Source: Euptelea pleiosperma (Eukaryota > Streptophyta > Magnoliopsida > Ranunculales > Eupteleaceae). Taken from it: a DNA stretch of 64,000 bases. The notes below the pieces were generated by a model, which ran no database searches, had not been told where the DNA came from, and saw only the letters and a program-made list of their open reading frames with translations. Location of the stretch: the NCBI GenBank assembly GCA_035048495.1, contig CM068551.1, forward strand, positions 20,586,248 to 20,650,247. The letters run 5' to 3'. The number at the start of each line of letters is the position of its first letter. Position 1 is the first letter of the stretch. The position numbers and the translations under genes are program-made. Of the stretch, positions 44,353 to 55,573 are shown one piece after another.

Positions 44353-47300
44353 TTAGTCCTAGACGGACTCTTACTTCTAACCCATCACTAAATTAGAAGT
44401 TCTACTAAGCCCTTATCTTACTAGATAACTAAGCCACCTTAACCTGAGGACAGATGGTGCTTAACGTTTGGTCCAAGGACGCAATGGAGCAAAAATTTTC
44501 TCAAATTTCTTCCCTCTTAAGATCATCACAGCTTTACTAGGAATTAGTTTCTTTTCTTGTCTAGCTTGATAATGGGCCCCCAGAAACCGGGTTTTGCAAT
44601 ATGGGCTTGGTTTGGTGCTAGACCACATATGGGCCAAAATTCTAACACTTTAAGCTAATACCATCTGTTTGGGGGTTGTAAGTCCAGGTTTGACATGGGA
44701 GATCTGGTCGATGTGGTTGGAGATCCAAAGGAAAGCTGCTTTCAAACAGGTTTGGATGTGCCAAATCATGGACCCCAAAGGGGTCTCAATGGGTCGATGT
44801 AAGGATCCGACTTGAACTCGAATCATGAATGCAAGGTCTTGGGGACCCATGGGCCCATCTAGACATTAATATTAGACCCATATCCCACATGCTAGCAACC
44901 AGTGTGCCATAAGACGGTCTCGACCTTTGAGAATAACCAGAACCGGTTTGATTTTGATTCGGATTTGCTCCAAAATGGGTTCAAATGACTAGTCTTAGAC
45001 CACCACAAGAAGAATAAGGATTCATGGTAATTACTAGAAAAAGAAATCCTCCCGATTCCCAGTATTCCAAGTTAATTTTTTTTTGGCCGAGTAGGAATGT
45101 TTTACTCAAATTGCAGATTTTATGAAATTTGAGCCAACAGCCTGACTATAAAAGGGTTTGTCGGTTCTGGGTCCTACCGGGTTCGGTCAGACTACAAGTA
45201 TACCAAGAACGGAACCTATTATATACTTCGGTTATGGATCTTATCAGCTCCGAATCTTTCGAGGTCAGGTTCTGAAATGACTACTCCCAATGGGGACCGG
45301 TTCTTATTGGTTATCCATTGACACGCCTACCTGGACGGGTTATTTCAATTGCCACAGCAACCACTGCACCTGGAGGAAACCTGCCGATATGGGATTGAAC
45401 CCACTAACCAACTGCTCTCGAGCGGGTTGTATTATTATGAGTCTCCTCTTTAGCCATGTCGAAGGTTTCTGAGAATGAAAAAATATTGGGAGAACAGGTC
45501 ACCTTGAAGCAGGCCATCTGAACAAGCCCAGTGGGGTGCCTTGAAGAAGAAATGAAAAGGATGGATGGTGTAGATTCTCAATGGTGACTGAATGAGATTC
45601 CCCGGGGTGGGCTGGTATCTGTTATAAGTATTAACAAGCGAGGCGGTGGAAAGGGTTGGGCAATCGGCAACTTGTCGCAATCATAACGAGTAGCTAAAAT
45701 TTTTAGCAGATATCTCGTTGATTAAAGAGACTAATTTGGGGCTTTTAGGGACTGGGGAAGACGGGTTGATTATAGAGCAAGGGGCAGATCGAAGGTTTGT
45801 CTATTGGGATTGGGCATGGGCGAGCCTCGACTGGGCCAACCTACATGAAAAACTTCTTTACCCCATTCTTCACCAATGTAGGGAGTCTGCTTGGTTATTT
45901 TCAAATCTCAAAATAACAATAAAACAAAACCAGAAAAAAAAAATGTAAAACTAAATACCATTTTATTCTTGGCCTGACCATTGCTTTAATCCTTAGCAAA
46001 CTGATATTCTGTGCTTTTGGGGCTATGGTGCATAGTTCATTTTGATCAATGCCTGTATGTATTTTTATGAAGGCAAATGATCAGATGGTTAGTATTTATC
46101 CAAAAAGTGTCGACTGCTGTCCCAACATTTAGACAATTTGGATTGATGACCAAGTATGCCACATGTGAGGCAATGCCCATAGGGGCACAGAGGAAGCATG
46201 GACCATTCGTCCTCGAAACCAGGCTATTTCACCAATGCATTCTCTCGATGAATCTTAACCTTCCAATCTAGAGCTAAAACTTAGGAGAGCTAAAAAATGC
46301 AGTCTGATATTTTGAGCTTGACTTCATTCAGGAGGTGCCCCACTGATCGATTGGTCTACATTTGGGATCATCAGATTTCCGCTAAAAGAGAGAAGCCGCC
46401 TTTGATCACCTGCCAAGCAATACTAGGTGCCACATTGCAAAGATACATGAGCTGCGTGACACGGAGACAGACCATTGTATTACTGTTAGTGAAGTTGACG
46501 ATGACTGAGCAGCCGAAATATTCAATGTCGCTTCAACAACACCAAGCCAACTAGGGCAAAGGGAGCCTAAAAGAACTTGGCATAGGTAGAGCTCTTGAAA
46601 TGGGACTTCAAGCATATTCTGGGATGCCAATTGATAAGAATATATCAAGCATTACTGTCTATATTGGTCCCCTAACCCATCATGCCTTGTTCCAGGGCTC
46701 AACTTGGATGATCTATATTCTATCTTGAATACTTCCAGCTCACACAAAGAAAAGGAAAAATGAAGAAACCTATCACAAGTGTCTGGAACAAGATTCAACT
46801 TGGAAAGACTTTTTAAGCATTAACTCAGTGAATCAGCTTGTGACTCGTCCATGTCAACTACTTCCAAGGGTAATTTTTTAATCGAGTTGCCAAGCGCTAG
46901 CTTCATGGGTGTTCACGGGTGTTCACGGAGTTGTCTCACGTGTTCAAATCTTGTACTACGCTACATGATACATTTTACTGAACGTTTCAATTCAGACCAA
47001 TTTTGTGCATAGAGGCCAAAATTCAAGAGTTACCTAAAAATCACAAATAAGCTAATCATAGATTATATCCCCTTAATGCAGAAGCACGGAGGATCCCCCA
47101 ACAGATTTAATGAGTTACCTCTAAGTGTTCCACACATTATTGGTCAGTCATATTGCCTTAATGGCGTCTAAAATTTCCCCCGGTAGGTGATTCAGCTCAC
47201 TTTTGGAGGTACTGATCAGAGTTGCTTGTGTAAGCAACTCAAAGGAGTCCGATAAACCCCATATAAATATGGCATTAGCTCAGCCGGGTCAGTATCAAGT

Positions 47301-47782
47301 TTGTATAAGACTTGGTGTTTGTCGAGTAGCACACCTACACCAAGACTTAATCCTTGACCATAATCCAAGAAGCATACCATGGTGATGCAACTAAATCCAA
47401 AACCAGCATGAAAAACATGGATCTAGATAAAATCAAACAGTAAAATTGCCATGCTAAAGAGATTGCATTCATCCAGAAACCCCAACTGTGAGTAACTTAA
47501 CTTAGGCTGTAATGGAAGAAGAGCAAGTTCTTACAATTTCCAACCCCTTTATCAGAGTAGAGTTTTTGTCTGGCTCTGTGATTTATACCTTCCTGCCTCA
47601 AGAAGGCCAAAAGACTCGTAAAGCCTACTCCCCTTGCCAGAAAATAGCTCCATCATCTGTAACTTGAGCTTGAACCATACACATTATGTACAGAAGCAGT
47701 TCACAACCAATCAATGACTGGATGTGGATGTATATGAACAGTAGGGCCCTTGAAGTGATCTCAATGAAGCTCTCTATGAAGT
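44353..47782. other. 3.4 kb without a supported gene
   Basis: About 45170-45310 has the GGTTCTGGG...GGACCGGTTC dispersed repeat. On the minus strand near 45395 a GGGTTCAATCCC word looks like a pol III B-box, perhaps from a SINE. About 46890-46925 has a GTGTTCACGG duplication (GGGTGTTCACGGGTGTTCACGG). Otherwise only short frames with no family match. The 3' untranslated region of the WRKY gene ends left of 47783. Confidence 0.4.
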
Positions 47783-49715
47783 CTATGTCTGGGCAGATTG
47801 GGATAGTAACCTGGAGTGGTTGTGCTCGCCTTCATAAGTAACGATAAGCATTGAGGGATCTTCCAAGCACCTCTCGACATGCTTCCTTGCTGGGCAACCT
47901 CTCATGCTGCTACATTTATAGTATCCTCTGCATAAGTTCAAACATGCCTTCTCAGTCAACTAGAATTTTTCCAGTATCAAACTTGATATTCATAGAATGC
48001 CGTGAAAATAATTGGATATCGGCAAGATTTAAAATGAACCTACAACCATGGTCCAATAATGAAGAAATTTGAAAATTTAACACGAAAAAGACATTTTTTT
48101 GTTAGTTAAGAGACATTCTTGGTAAGTTGAGGAGAATAGAGATGATTTTACAATTGTTCTACCTTGACCAGAGAACTATTATAAATCAACAAGACTACCA
48201 TTATACCTACCAAACAGTTTGTTGTTTTGCTTTTCCAAGAAATGCGGGGTCTATAGTTAGGCATTGCAGTCACATTGAATGAAGCGGGGCCTCTGCTTTG
48301 TTATTTTAAAAGAGACCTGCTTAACCCAATTCAGGGTCAATTTGTGATTAAGAATGTGCAGTAGAATCAACTTCCAAGGGGGCAATAATATGGTAACAAA
48401 TTTGTGCACCAAAGCAGCTGGGTCTGCCCAAATTTACCAACTATCTACAGTCATTTGAGAACAAAGTAGATCATTTTCTCTTAAAAAATCAGGATGTCGA
48501 GCTTTATGATTGTTTCCACTCCCAATTCCTATATCAACAACAGCAATTGAAAATTTTGGCAAGATCAAAAAAGAAGATGAGGAAGTGTCCATCACGAACA
48601 AATAATGTGTTAAGAACATCAGGAATTGAGAATTTGGCAAGATCAAAAAGGAAAACAAACAACGTCTATCATGTACAAAGATAAATCGTTCTTTTGAAGG
48701 ACAGGATCCAAAAAGTAAGTATACCTAGGGTGTGGAGAACCCTTGATTGGCTTCTGCCCATACTTTCTCCATGAATACTCATCGGGAGGTATATCTGCAA
48801 GCTTGTTACTAATAGCAGGCACCTTGATGGATCTCTTCACCCTCAATTTCCTATAGACAGAAACTCCGGTTAGCAATTAAATTCAATTGAGCATAACCAA
48901 TGGAATGTAGAATTAGTGATTAAATCTCACCTCCTCTTTGAGCAGTGACATCTACCACTACTTGCACATTTCACACTCCCATCTTCTCCCCTGCCAGAGC
49001 ACCTCCTCTTGGGAGTTTGATGCGAGTTCCAATCAGATGACTGAGGTGCCCCGATCAAATGAAAGGCCTTTCCATCCATGTTAGCCACACTGCCATCCAT
49101 GCTCAGAGATGAAATGAAAGATCTGGTGGATGACATGGTGGGTGTGCAACTGGGGCTATCAAACTTGAGGTTTATGCCGCTGTTGCTCCTCCGATACATC
49201 ATATCGGCTTGGAATTTCATTTGATGCGGATGCTGCTGCTGAAGCTGAAACCTTTGTTGCTGCTGTTGTAGGAATTGATAGTGTGCTGGTGGTGTTTGTT
49301 GGGCAAGTTGGAGAGGATTTTTAGCAACTGAGGCCATTTCTAATGCTGTGTTTTCTAGCAATATTTTCTGGGTAAGTTGCATAGAATTCTTAGCTGTTAC
49401 ATCCATCTCTGCAACTGGGTTAGTTTGGAGAAGTTGGAGAGGCTTGGCTGAAGGATCTGTTTTAGAATTTGGGTTATCTAAGAAGATGTTTTGGGGGAAG
49501 GGGGATTGAACTGGAAACTTCTTCACTTTTCTGACTCTACCATGACCCAAACCAGTATTCAGAAGTGAAACAACTCTCTTGAACTTGAACAAAGCCTCCC
49601 CTGTTTCCACCATTAAGTTTCTGCACTGAATCTGGTCTTGGGGCTGAGATAAGAGACTAAGAATTCTATGGCAGCTCTCCACAGCTGCTTTGTTAGCTTC
49701 TTCAACCTCCTCCAT
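47783..49715 (-). CDS. WRKY21: WRKY group IId transcription factor (WRKY21/39/74 type)
   Basis: Exons: 48931-49715, 48725-48850 and 47783-47927, joined in phase 2 at both introns, giving 351 residues. The N-terminus [22 protein letters not shown] and the block [19 protein letters not shown] correspond to the calmodulin-binding region of group IId proteins. A Q/H-rich stretch follows ([19 protein letters not shown]), then [21 protein letters not shown] and the Cys/His/Lys-rich region before the domain. WRKYGQK is intact at 289-295. The zinc finger is C-X5-C-X23-H-X-H in exon 3. The second intron splits PR|GYYKC at the conserved group II site. The protein should bind W-boxes in the nucleus, often in defence or stress. 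A leader exon may add 19 residues (see 50037-50081). The closest match by memory is WRKY21; WRKY39 and 74 are close relatives. Confidence 0.95.
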
Positions 49716-50036
49716 CTTTCTCAAGCCCTAATAATCAAAAACCCTAGAAACCCAGATACAAAAACATCATAAAAACTCCAAAAACTAGCACTATAACACA
49801 GATCTTCAAAAACCCATTTCAGAAAAAAACTAAAAAACCCAGAGGGGTTTTAATCAAAATTTCATTTTTTTTTGGATTTTTTCATCAGAGAGGGAAACAA
49901 TCACAGAACAAGGTCAGATTTTGAACTGGGTACATGATATTTGATTGAGAAAAGATAAACCCCACTTGGGGATTAACCATTTAAATAGCTAGTTGATCAC
50001 AAAAATGAAGATTAGAAGACAAGAACAAGAACAGAC

Positions 50037-50081
50037 CTTGTTGTTGAATTTAGGCTGTGAAACCCTAGATTCTTCTTCCAT
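50037..50081 (-). other. possible WRKY leader exon with an in-frame upstream ATG
   Basis: ATGGAAGAAGAATCTAGGG... runs 45 bases to AACAAG|GTCTGT. The next good acceptor is TTGATTATTAG|GGCTTGAG at 49728. If that 309-base intron is removed, the upstream ATG is in frame with the WRKY start and adds 19 residues (MEEESRVSQPKFNNKGLRK). It could be a genuine N-terminal extension or a leader whose ATG is bypassed. Confidence 0.5.
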
Positions 50082-50197
50082 GGTTATGAGATTGGAAGGT
50101 GTGTATGAGAAGACTTTGTTGCTCGCTATAGAATTAACACGGCGAAAAGAAAAACAAATTCCCATCTTTTAATATTAAAAGTCATAAAAAATTACAG

Positions 50198-50204
<7 letters not shown>

Positions 50205-50231
<27 letters not shown>
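50205..50231. repeat. (GA)13 microsatellite in the WRKY leader or promoter
   Basis: An AG repeat precedes GGGGGGCG, about 125 bases upstream of the leader ATG. On the sense strand it is a CT tract, common in plant core promoters and 5' leaders. A W-box core TTGACT lies farther out at 50513-50518 and could allow autoregulation (inference). Confidence 0.9.
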
Positions 50232-50235
<4 letters not shown>

Positions 50236-50572
50236 CGCATTTAAATAACCTGCGCACCAGAGACGCTCAGAAACGAAACTGCCGTCTCTGTCACAGATCC
50301 GAAGGTGGGACCATCCAAAGACCTCGTTATTCCTTTTTTTTCAACTTTTTTTCTCTTTTTTTTCTTGCTTTCTCCTGTTTTTCTTTTTTTTTTCTCCTCA
50401 AAATGTCCGCCAACGGTGGACCCACAGCTACTCTGGAGAGGCAGTATTGATCGATTGGGATTCTGACACGTAGCTATCTGATAGAAAAAGTTGACACCTG
50501 TTCCGAGGTTTGTTGACTGGGCTGCTTCGGAGGCCGGTTATTTCGCGCCGGAGAAAAGCTGGTAAGAGGAAT

Positions 50573-50768
50573 TCATTAGCATCATCCCTAGGATATACCG
50601 TATCGTCGTCATCCTAAACTCCAGACCACTGATGTTCATCGAGATTCCCATCATAAGAATTATAAAGATCATTACACGAATCTCGAAGACCAGTCCAATG
50701 AATTTAAAAGAACATCCAACGGCCTACAGATTAGGACGACAATGATACGGTGTCGTCCTAACGAGGAT
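50573..50768. mobile_element. small foldback element (ACCGTATC...GTCGTCCTAA type)
   Basis: GATATACCGTATCGTCGTCATCCTAA on the left is mirrored by TTAGGACGACAATGATACGGTGTCG on the right (words partial). Similar blocks occur at 50870-51055, 7405-7600 and 4405-4600, so this is a dispersed family. Confidence 0.65.
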
Positions 50769-50869
50769 GTTATCATTTTCCCCATCCGTAAATATGCAGA
50801 GACAAACGTCACTTTCAAGTCAACGGTATTCTGACCAGGTAGGCCCCACGTGCCGTCAGTCAGCTAAAA

Positions 50870-51055
50870 GTAGAATTTATTGCATCATCCTTAGGACGAT
50901 ATCCTACCATGGTCTACACCATTCGATTTTCTTTGAAATTCGTGGGATGGTCTCCCGGATTTGTTAAGTTGTCTTCTCCTCTTCCTATGATTGGGAGATG
51001 ACATGGTCTAAATTAAAGTACGGATCGTCCTAGGGACGACGCTAACACTGTCTTC
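50870..51055. mobile_element. second copy of the CATCCTTAGGACGA element
   Basis: It begins GCATCATCCTTAGGACGATA and ends GGATCGTCCTAGGGACGACGC with an inverted relation between the two. It lies about 100 bases from the copy at 50573. Confidence 0.6.
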
Positions 51056-51175
51056 GGAGATTTTGAATTAGCCACAATTGGACACACAAGAAACGCCATC
51101 TCGAATGGTCAAAAATGCCCTCGTATGGATAAAGTTTTTTTTGGGTAGTCCCTTAAAATCGAAAATAATTAGTAC

Positions 51176-51891
51176 CATAGTTTTAAACAAGGTTTAAAGG
51201 ACGCTGTTTTAACGGTTAAACGGACTGGGGGCATTACCGTTTAAACCGTTTAAACGGATTGAAACGGCCAGGAGAAAAATGAAAAAAAAAAATGGAATTA
51301 AACGGATTTTAACAGTTTTAACGGAAAAAATGGCTTTGAAATTCAAGTTTGAAAATTAAAAAAAAAATACAAAATTTAACGGATTTAACGGCCGTTTTAT
51401 TTCACAAAATTTTTCAGAATTAAACGGCTGTTTAAACGATTTTAACGGCTGTTAAAACAAAAAAACGGCCGTTTTTTTCAAAACCGTTAAAACATGTTTA
51501 AACGGTTTTAACGGAAACAGGCTTGAGGCGTTACGTTTAAATGGCCGTTTTTAAAACCATGGTTTTAAAAACGGCTGTTATAACGAAAATAATTGCCGTT
51601 ATAACAGATTCGGACCTCCCCTATGAAATTATTTACCGTTTTAAAACTCGAAAAATAACGGCAGTTATTTTCATTATAATGGCCATTATTTTCTGAAATT
51701 TTTTTTTGTTAAAAAAACATTATTTCCGCTACTTTCCGTTCTAATTTTTATTAAAAATTTGACATTCAAATTTTCAATTTTAGCACCGTTGTTTTCCCAT
51801 TTTGCCCCAAGTTACAATCTGTTGTAACGCTGTTATAACGGAAAAAACTGTAACACCCCCAGTCCGTTATAATGGCCCCTTTTAAATCTTT
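51176..51891. mobile_element. hAT-like family B (CCGTTATAACGG type) with exact 8-bp target duplication, interrupted
   Basis: ATTAGTAC flanks it exactly (51168-51175 and 51892-51899). It starts CATAGTTTTAAA, is interrupted at once by the second element, and resumes AACGGCTGTTATAACG to end CCCCTTTTAAATCTTT. Without the insertion and its duplication it is 334 bases. Confidence 0.9.
51188..51561. mobile_element. hAT-like family B (CCGTTTAAACGG type) nested in the previous element
   Basis: It is 374 bases from CAAGGTTTAAAGGACGC to GGCCGTTTTTAAAACCATG, flanked by exact 8-bp GTTTTAAA (51180-51187 and 51562-51569). The inverted ends match the copy at 10002, which lies in the opposite orientation. 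Confidence 0.92.
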
Positions 51892-52011
51892 ATTAGTACT
51901 ACCTTCGTACTTTTAATAAAGTTTACACAAATAATAATAAAAAACCTTGACCTAGTCCGCCAGTACTGTTGTTGTCACAGCACTCTTGGTGTCACGCGTA
52001 ACGCGTAACGT

Positions 52012-52140
52012 TGTATCTGCAATATTTTGATCCTTTCGTATCAAAAGTGGATTAAGGCGCGCGTGATGCAAGTCAAGTTTTAATGATTAGACTAGGTCAT
52101 GGGTACTCCTAGGGTTTAGGAGTATAGGGGGTATGACTAA
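52012..52140 (+). repeat. dispersed repeat with CAATATTTTGATCC, copy 2
   Basis: TGCAATATTTTGATCCTTTC, AAGTCAAGTTTTAATGATTAG, GGTCATGGGTACTCCTAGGG and GGAGTATAGGGGG parallel the blocks at 712-885 and 56750-56885. Confidence 0.55.
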
Positions 52141-52865
52141 TAAGGAGTGATCCAATAAGAACCCCATCTCCAAATAAACATGAGGGCCCCTATTGTCCCT
52201 TTATTTTGTATAATGTACATCGTGATCCGTGCAAGTCACTTAACTTTAATAATAACAGCTGGCAGCATAATTTTAGTTTATCCAATGAGAAAAGGACACG
52301 TATGCCCGCTTAGATTATCTTATATTATCTAAGATAAGTTGATCACTAGATGATTTTTTTCCAGTTAATGCTCTTCTTACTTTACATTTGATTTTTGAAA
52401 ATACAAGTAAGGACAGTTTTGTTATAATGGTAATTTCGTCAATGTTGATTGGAAGAGGTAAAAAGTTTATTGGTAAAATCATTTCTCTACAGAAATGACT
52501 TTTTTTTTAAGCGCATAATCAAAATTTTAAATATCCTTCTTTAGCCCTACTTAAGGGTGAATCATGGTTGAGGGAGGGAAATGTGTTAAGCTATGTGGAG
52601 CTTGATGGTGCTAGAGTACTGTACGTGAAGCCACGACAGTGTGGCCCAGTTCCTTCGTTATATTGGGGAGGTCTTTGCACTTAAGGACATTTTGTACTTT
52701 TACATAGAGATATAGAAACCCTAGCTTCGACTTGGGGTTATATGTATCTTGGTTGATCAGAGATGTTTATTCATTGTATTTTGTGAGTTTATTTTTTGCC
52801 TTAGAGCATAGTGGAATTGGTGTGGATCCGTGGAGGTAGGACCTAACTCAACCTAATCCAGCCAT
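52141..52865. other. intergenic, no gene
   Basis: AT-rich sequence. The stretch around 52690-52800 (TTTACATAGAGATATAGAAACC, TCATTGTATTTTGTGAG; partial) has an LTR-like look but no matching second terminus was found. Confidence 0.35.
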
Positions 52866-53262
52866 AGGCAGGCGTGTCAATAGGTCGGTTCTAGTTCCGT
52901 TCCTAAGGTTACTAGAACCTGAACTGATATTGTCGGTTCTTATCGGTCCCGGTTCCCAAAATGATGGATCCGGAATCGAAACCGATTATTTGGTTCCAGT
53001 CAGTTTTAGTTCCGATTCCAAGTATATTGGTTCAAATATTGATAATATTACCATTTGAACATTATATTTATATATCGGTTCCGGTTCCTATCAGTCTCGG
53101 TTGCAAATCTAACAACCCAAAATTGGAACCATTATTTTTGGTTTGGTTCCGGTTCTTTTTTAGTTAGTTCCCAAAAATGTGGTATCGACACTGGTTTTTC
53201 GGTTTCGGTTCCGGTTCCGGTTCCGATCGGTTTTCGATTAAACGGGTAAAATTGACATCCCA
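52866..53262. repeat. GGTTCGGTTCC low-complexity dispersed repeat
   Basis: Dense TCGGTTCC, GGTTCCGGTTCC and CCGATTCC words run from GTGTCAATAGGTCGGTTC to AAAATTGACATCCC, so the ends are imperfectly inverted (GTGTCAAT / ATTGACATC). The same words occur at about 1200-1265, 26580-26660 and 45170-45310. Confidence 0.6.
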
Positions 53263-53493
53263 AGCCAACTCTACAGCTACATTGGTAAGATGTGAAAGCT
53301 CAAACAGAACCGTAAAAAATAAATGCACTGGCTTGTTAATTATAAGAAATATATCTCTTAGGGAAATGTATTTTTTTCAATGGTTTGTACATTTTCCCTA
53401 AAGTTTCTAAAATATTTTCGTCAGGCTTAAATTATCTGAAAGGTTTCTCAAGAAATGTTAATTCTTAGGGAAAATGAATTTTCCGACGAGAGG

Positions 53494-53628
53494 AATGCTA
53501 GCAATTTGCGCTATCTCATGCGCTCCAGCCCACACACCCACTTTAATTTGTTGGGGCCTATCAACATCCCATTGTATATGAGTCCTTTTAAATCACCTTT
53601 CATTGCCATTTTAGTGGTTTGCTAGCAC
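53494..53628. mobile_element. short MITE with GCTAGCAA termini
   Basis: ATGCTAGCAA at the left and TTGCTAGCAC at the right bracket about 115 bases without coding potential. The terminal word is shared with the 18260-18418 element, suggesting one family. No target duplication was identified. Confidence 0.5.
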
Positions 53629-53713
53629 TTTTTTTTCTTTTTCTGGCAACTACCAGGCGAATAGATGCCCTCCTGTGTCCAATGATTTGCATTGAGGGGT
53701 ATTATATTAACAA

Positions 53714-53832
53714 TGGTTTTAAAAAACGTCGTTATAACGAAAATAACAGCCATTATAATGGATTTGGACCTTCCCTGTTATGTTATGTACCGTAAAATGC
53801 CCAAAAAATAACGGCCGTTATTTTCCGTTATA
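53714..53832. mobile_element. family B fragment
   Basis: It begins CAATGGTTTTAAAAAACGTCG and contains TTATAACGAAAATAACAGCC and TAACGGCCGTTATTTTCCG, the left third of a CCGTTATAACGG element. The right end is missing. Confidence 0.7.
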
Positions 53833-55140
53833 ATTGTATATAAATTAACACCATTAAGGTAGCATTTTATGGCTCCAAGGGACTTAATTACTTTTTTTGC
53901 GAGGATATTATATATTTTATAATATAGAAGGAATATTAATAAAAAAAGAAAAAACAAAACTTCTTTTCGATTAATATAATACTATATGCTCCGATCTTTA
54001 AGTGGGAAACAAGATGACCTCATTCTAGTACAAATACTTGCAACCCCACAAAAAAATATATGGCGAGTACTATTATGAAACGTAGAAGTAGCAACTATTG
54101 ACTTTAGTGTTTCAACTTTAAAGTAGTTTTAAATAGATTGATTTAACTGAATTTACAACCAAAAAGACTCTGGGTATCATTTTTTGTGTGAAAGTTATAT
54201 AAAGAAGATAAAGTGTGAAATTGTTACGATCCTAAAGGTTAAGACTTAAACTTTCTGCACCTCTATCACCTAGGTGCTTTTGGTGTATTGGTTTGGGTCT
54301 TAACATTTGGAATCAGAGCCAACCCAATGTCATAGGTTCAAGTCATGGGAGGGGCGACTTGAGGAAAGGGTTACCTAGGTCTCATTCAAAGAAAGAGAAA
54401 AATAAGGGTACTGCAAAAAATGTCGGGGCAACGTTTTAAGTAATAAATTTATTTTATTTTTAATTATTTTGTTTAATTTGAAATAAAATTCTATTAGTGT
54501 AAACTTATTATTTTGTTTCTTATATTGGGCAATCTGTTAAAGAGATCCATATAACGATCTCTGAAGAGGTGTATTATCTCATTGAGATTTCAGAGTCTGA
54601 CTTGTTGAATTCAAGAGATAATGTTGCTTGTAGTCCCTTGCATCTTTATGGAAGGCTCCAACTATCTTCAAGAAGTGATCACATGCTTTTAGGTGGATTC
54701 AGTTATATCTGATTTAAAAAAAATATATTTGTGAATTTTGTAGCAGAAAATATTCTTATATTTCTAAAAGTATCATGATTGAAAAACTTAAATACATGCT
54801 TGAGACAACACATGTACCATCAAATAGAGCTCTTTCATTAAAAACCTCCTTCTTTCTTGCAAGAGATATCATAGCATTATTCACTAGATTACAAAAGATC
54901 GAACTTCAACACTTTATCTAACCAACATACATATAGGGATTTGTGCCTTCTGTCGAACCTTATCACTAAAAACCTAATACAGGGTAGGTAGAACAGGAAT
55001 GCAATATCCCACAAAAAGTACAATGAGATCTTTTTTTTTTCTGTTTGTAGAGGGGGAGAGGAGGGAGTGTGAGAAGCTCGTTTAACAAAGACTGTAATAA
55101 TAACATTATGTAAAGCTGCCTCAAACTTTCACCAAGTAAG
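53833..55140. other. intergenic, no gene
   Basis: AT-rich. The segment 54225-54420 (CACCTAGGTGCTTTTGGTG, GGAATCAGAGCCAACCC, GGTTCAAGTCATGGG) looks like a tRNA-derived retroelement fragment, but no clear A- and B-box pair could be set. Confidence 0.35.
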
Positions 55141-55568
55141 TATTAGAGTAGATATCCGGTTGGATTAATATCTATATAACAAGGGAGCCCAATTGTCTGC
55201 GCCTCTTATAGGCTTCAATAAATAAGGGACGAGATCTTAACCCCCAATTAGACGGTGGATGTTAGTCACTCACACCCAATTTTGGTAAACGCTTTGTCGA
55301 AGTGCCGTGGGCATGGGCCACCCACTAGTTTATTGATAAGCTTGGATGACATACATTGACCCTAACCAGTGGTTTATATAGAAAATAAATCTATCTAAAG
55401 ATAGAAACTAATCCTAATCAATCTTATCTAAGATTTCTAATTGATTGATATCCAGTCTTAATAATAAGGAGAATATTGTATGAGATACACCAACAATGAT
55501 AAGGTGGACCTCACACAACTTATTACAATACTAATACGTACTAATCCAACCGGATATATACTCTAATA
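55141..55568. mobile_element. inverted-repeat element split by a Helitron-like insertion
   Basis: TATTAGAGTAGATATCCGGTTGG on the left is mirrored at 55541-55568 (CCAACCGGATATATACTCTAATA; partial words), about 28 bases. GTAAG flanks both ends (55136-55140 and 55569-55573), a possible 5-bp target duplication. The superfamily is not assigned. Confidence 0.65.
55171..55328 (+). mobile_element. Helitron-like short element 3
   Basis: It begins TCTATATAACAAGGGAG after an A and ends GGGCCACCCACTAG before a T, with the internal ACTCACACCCAATTTTGG shared with element 1. It lies just inside the left arm of the 55141-55568 element. Confidence 0.72.
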
Positions 55569-55573
55569 GTAAG

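Noticed and set aside
45380..45440. tRNA-like B-box (GGGTTCAATCCC) on the minus strand
   Set aside because: No cloverleaf or matching A-box could be drawn; at best a SINE fragment.
46077..46648. Short frames between 46.0 and 46.7 kb
   Set aside because: No codon-pattern, splice or family support on either strand.
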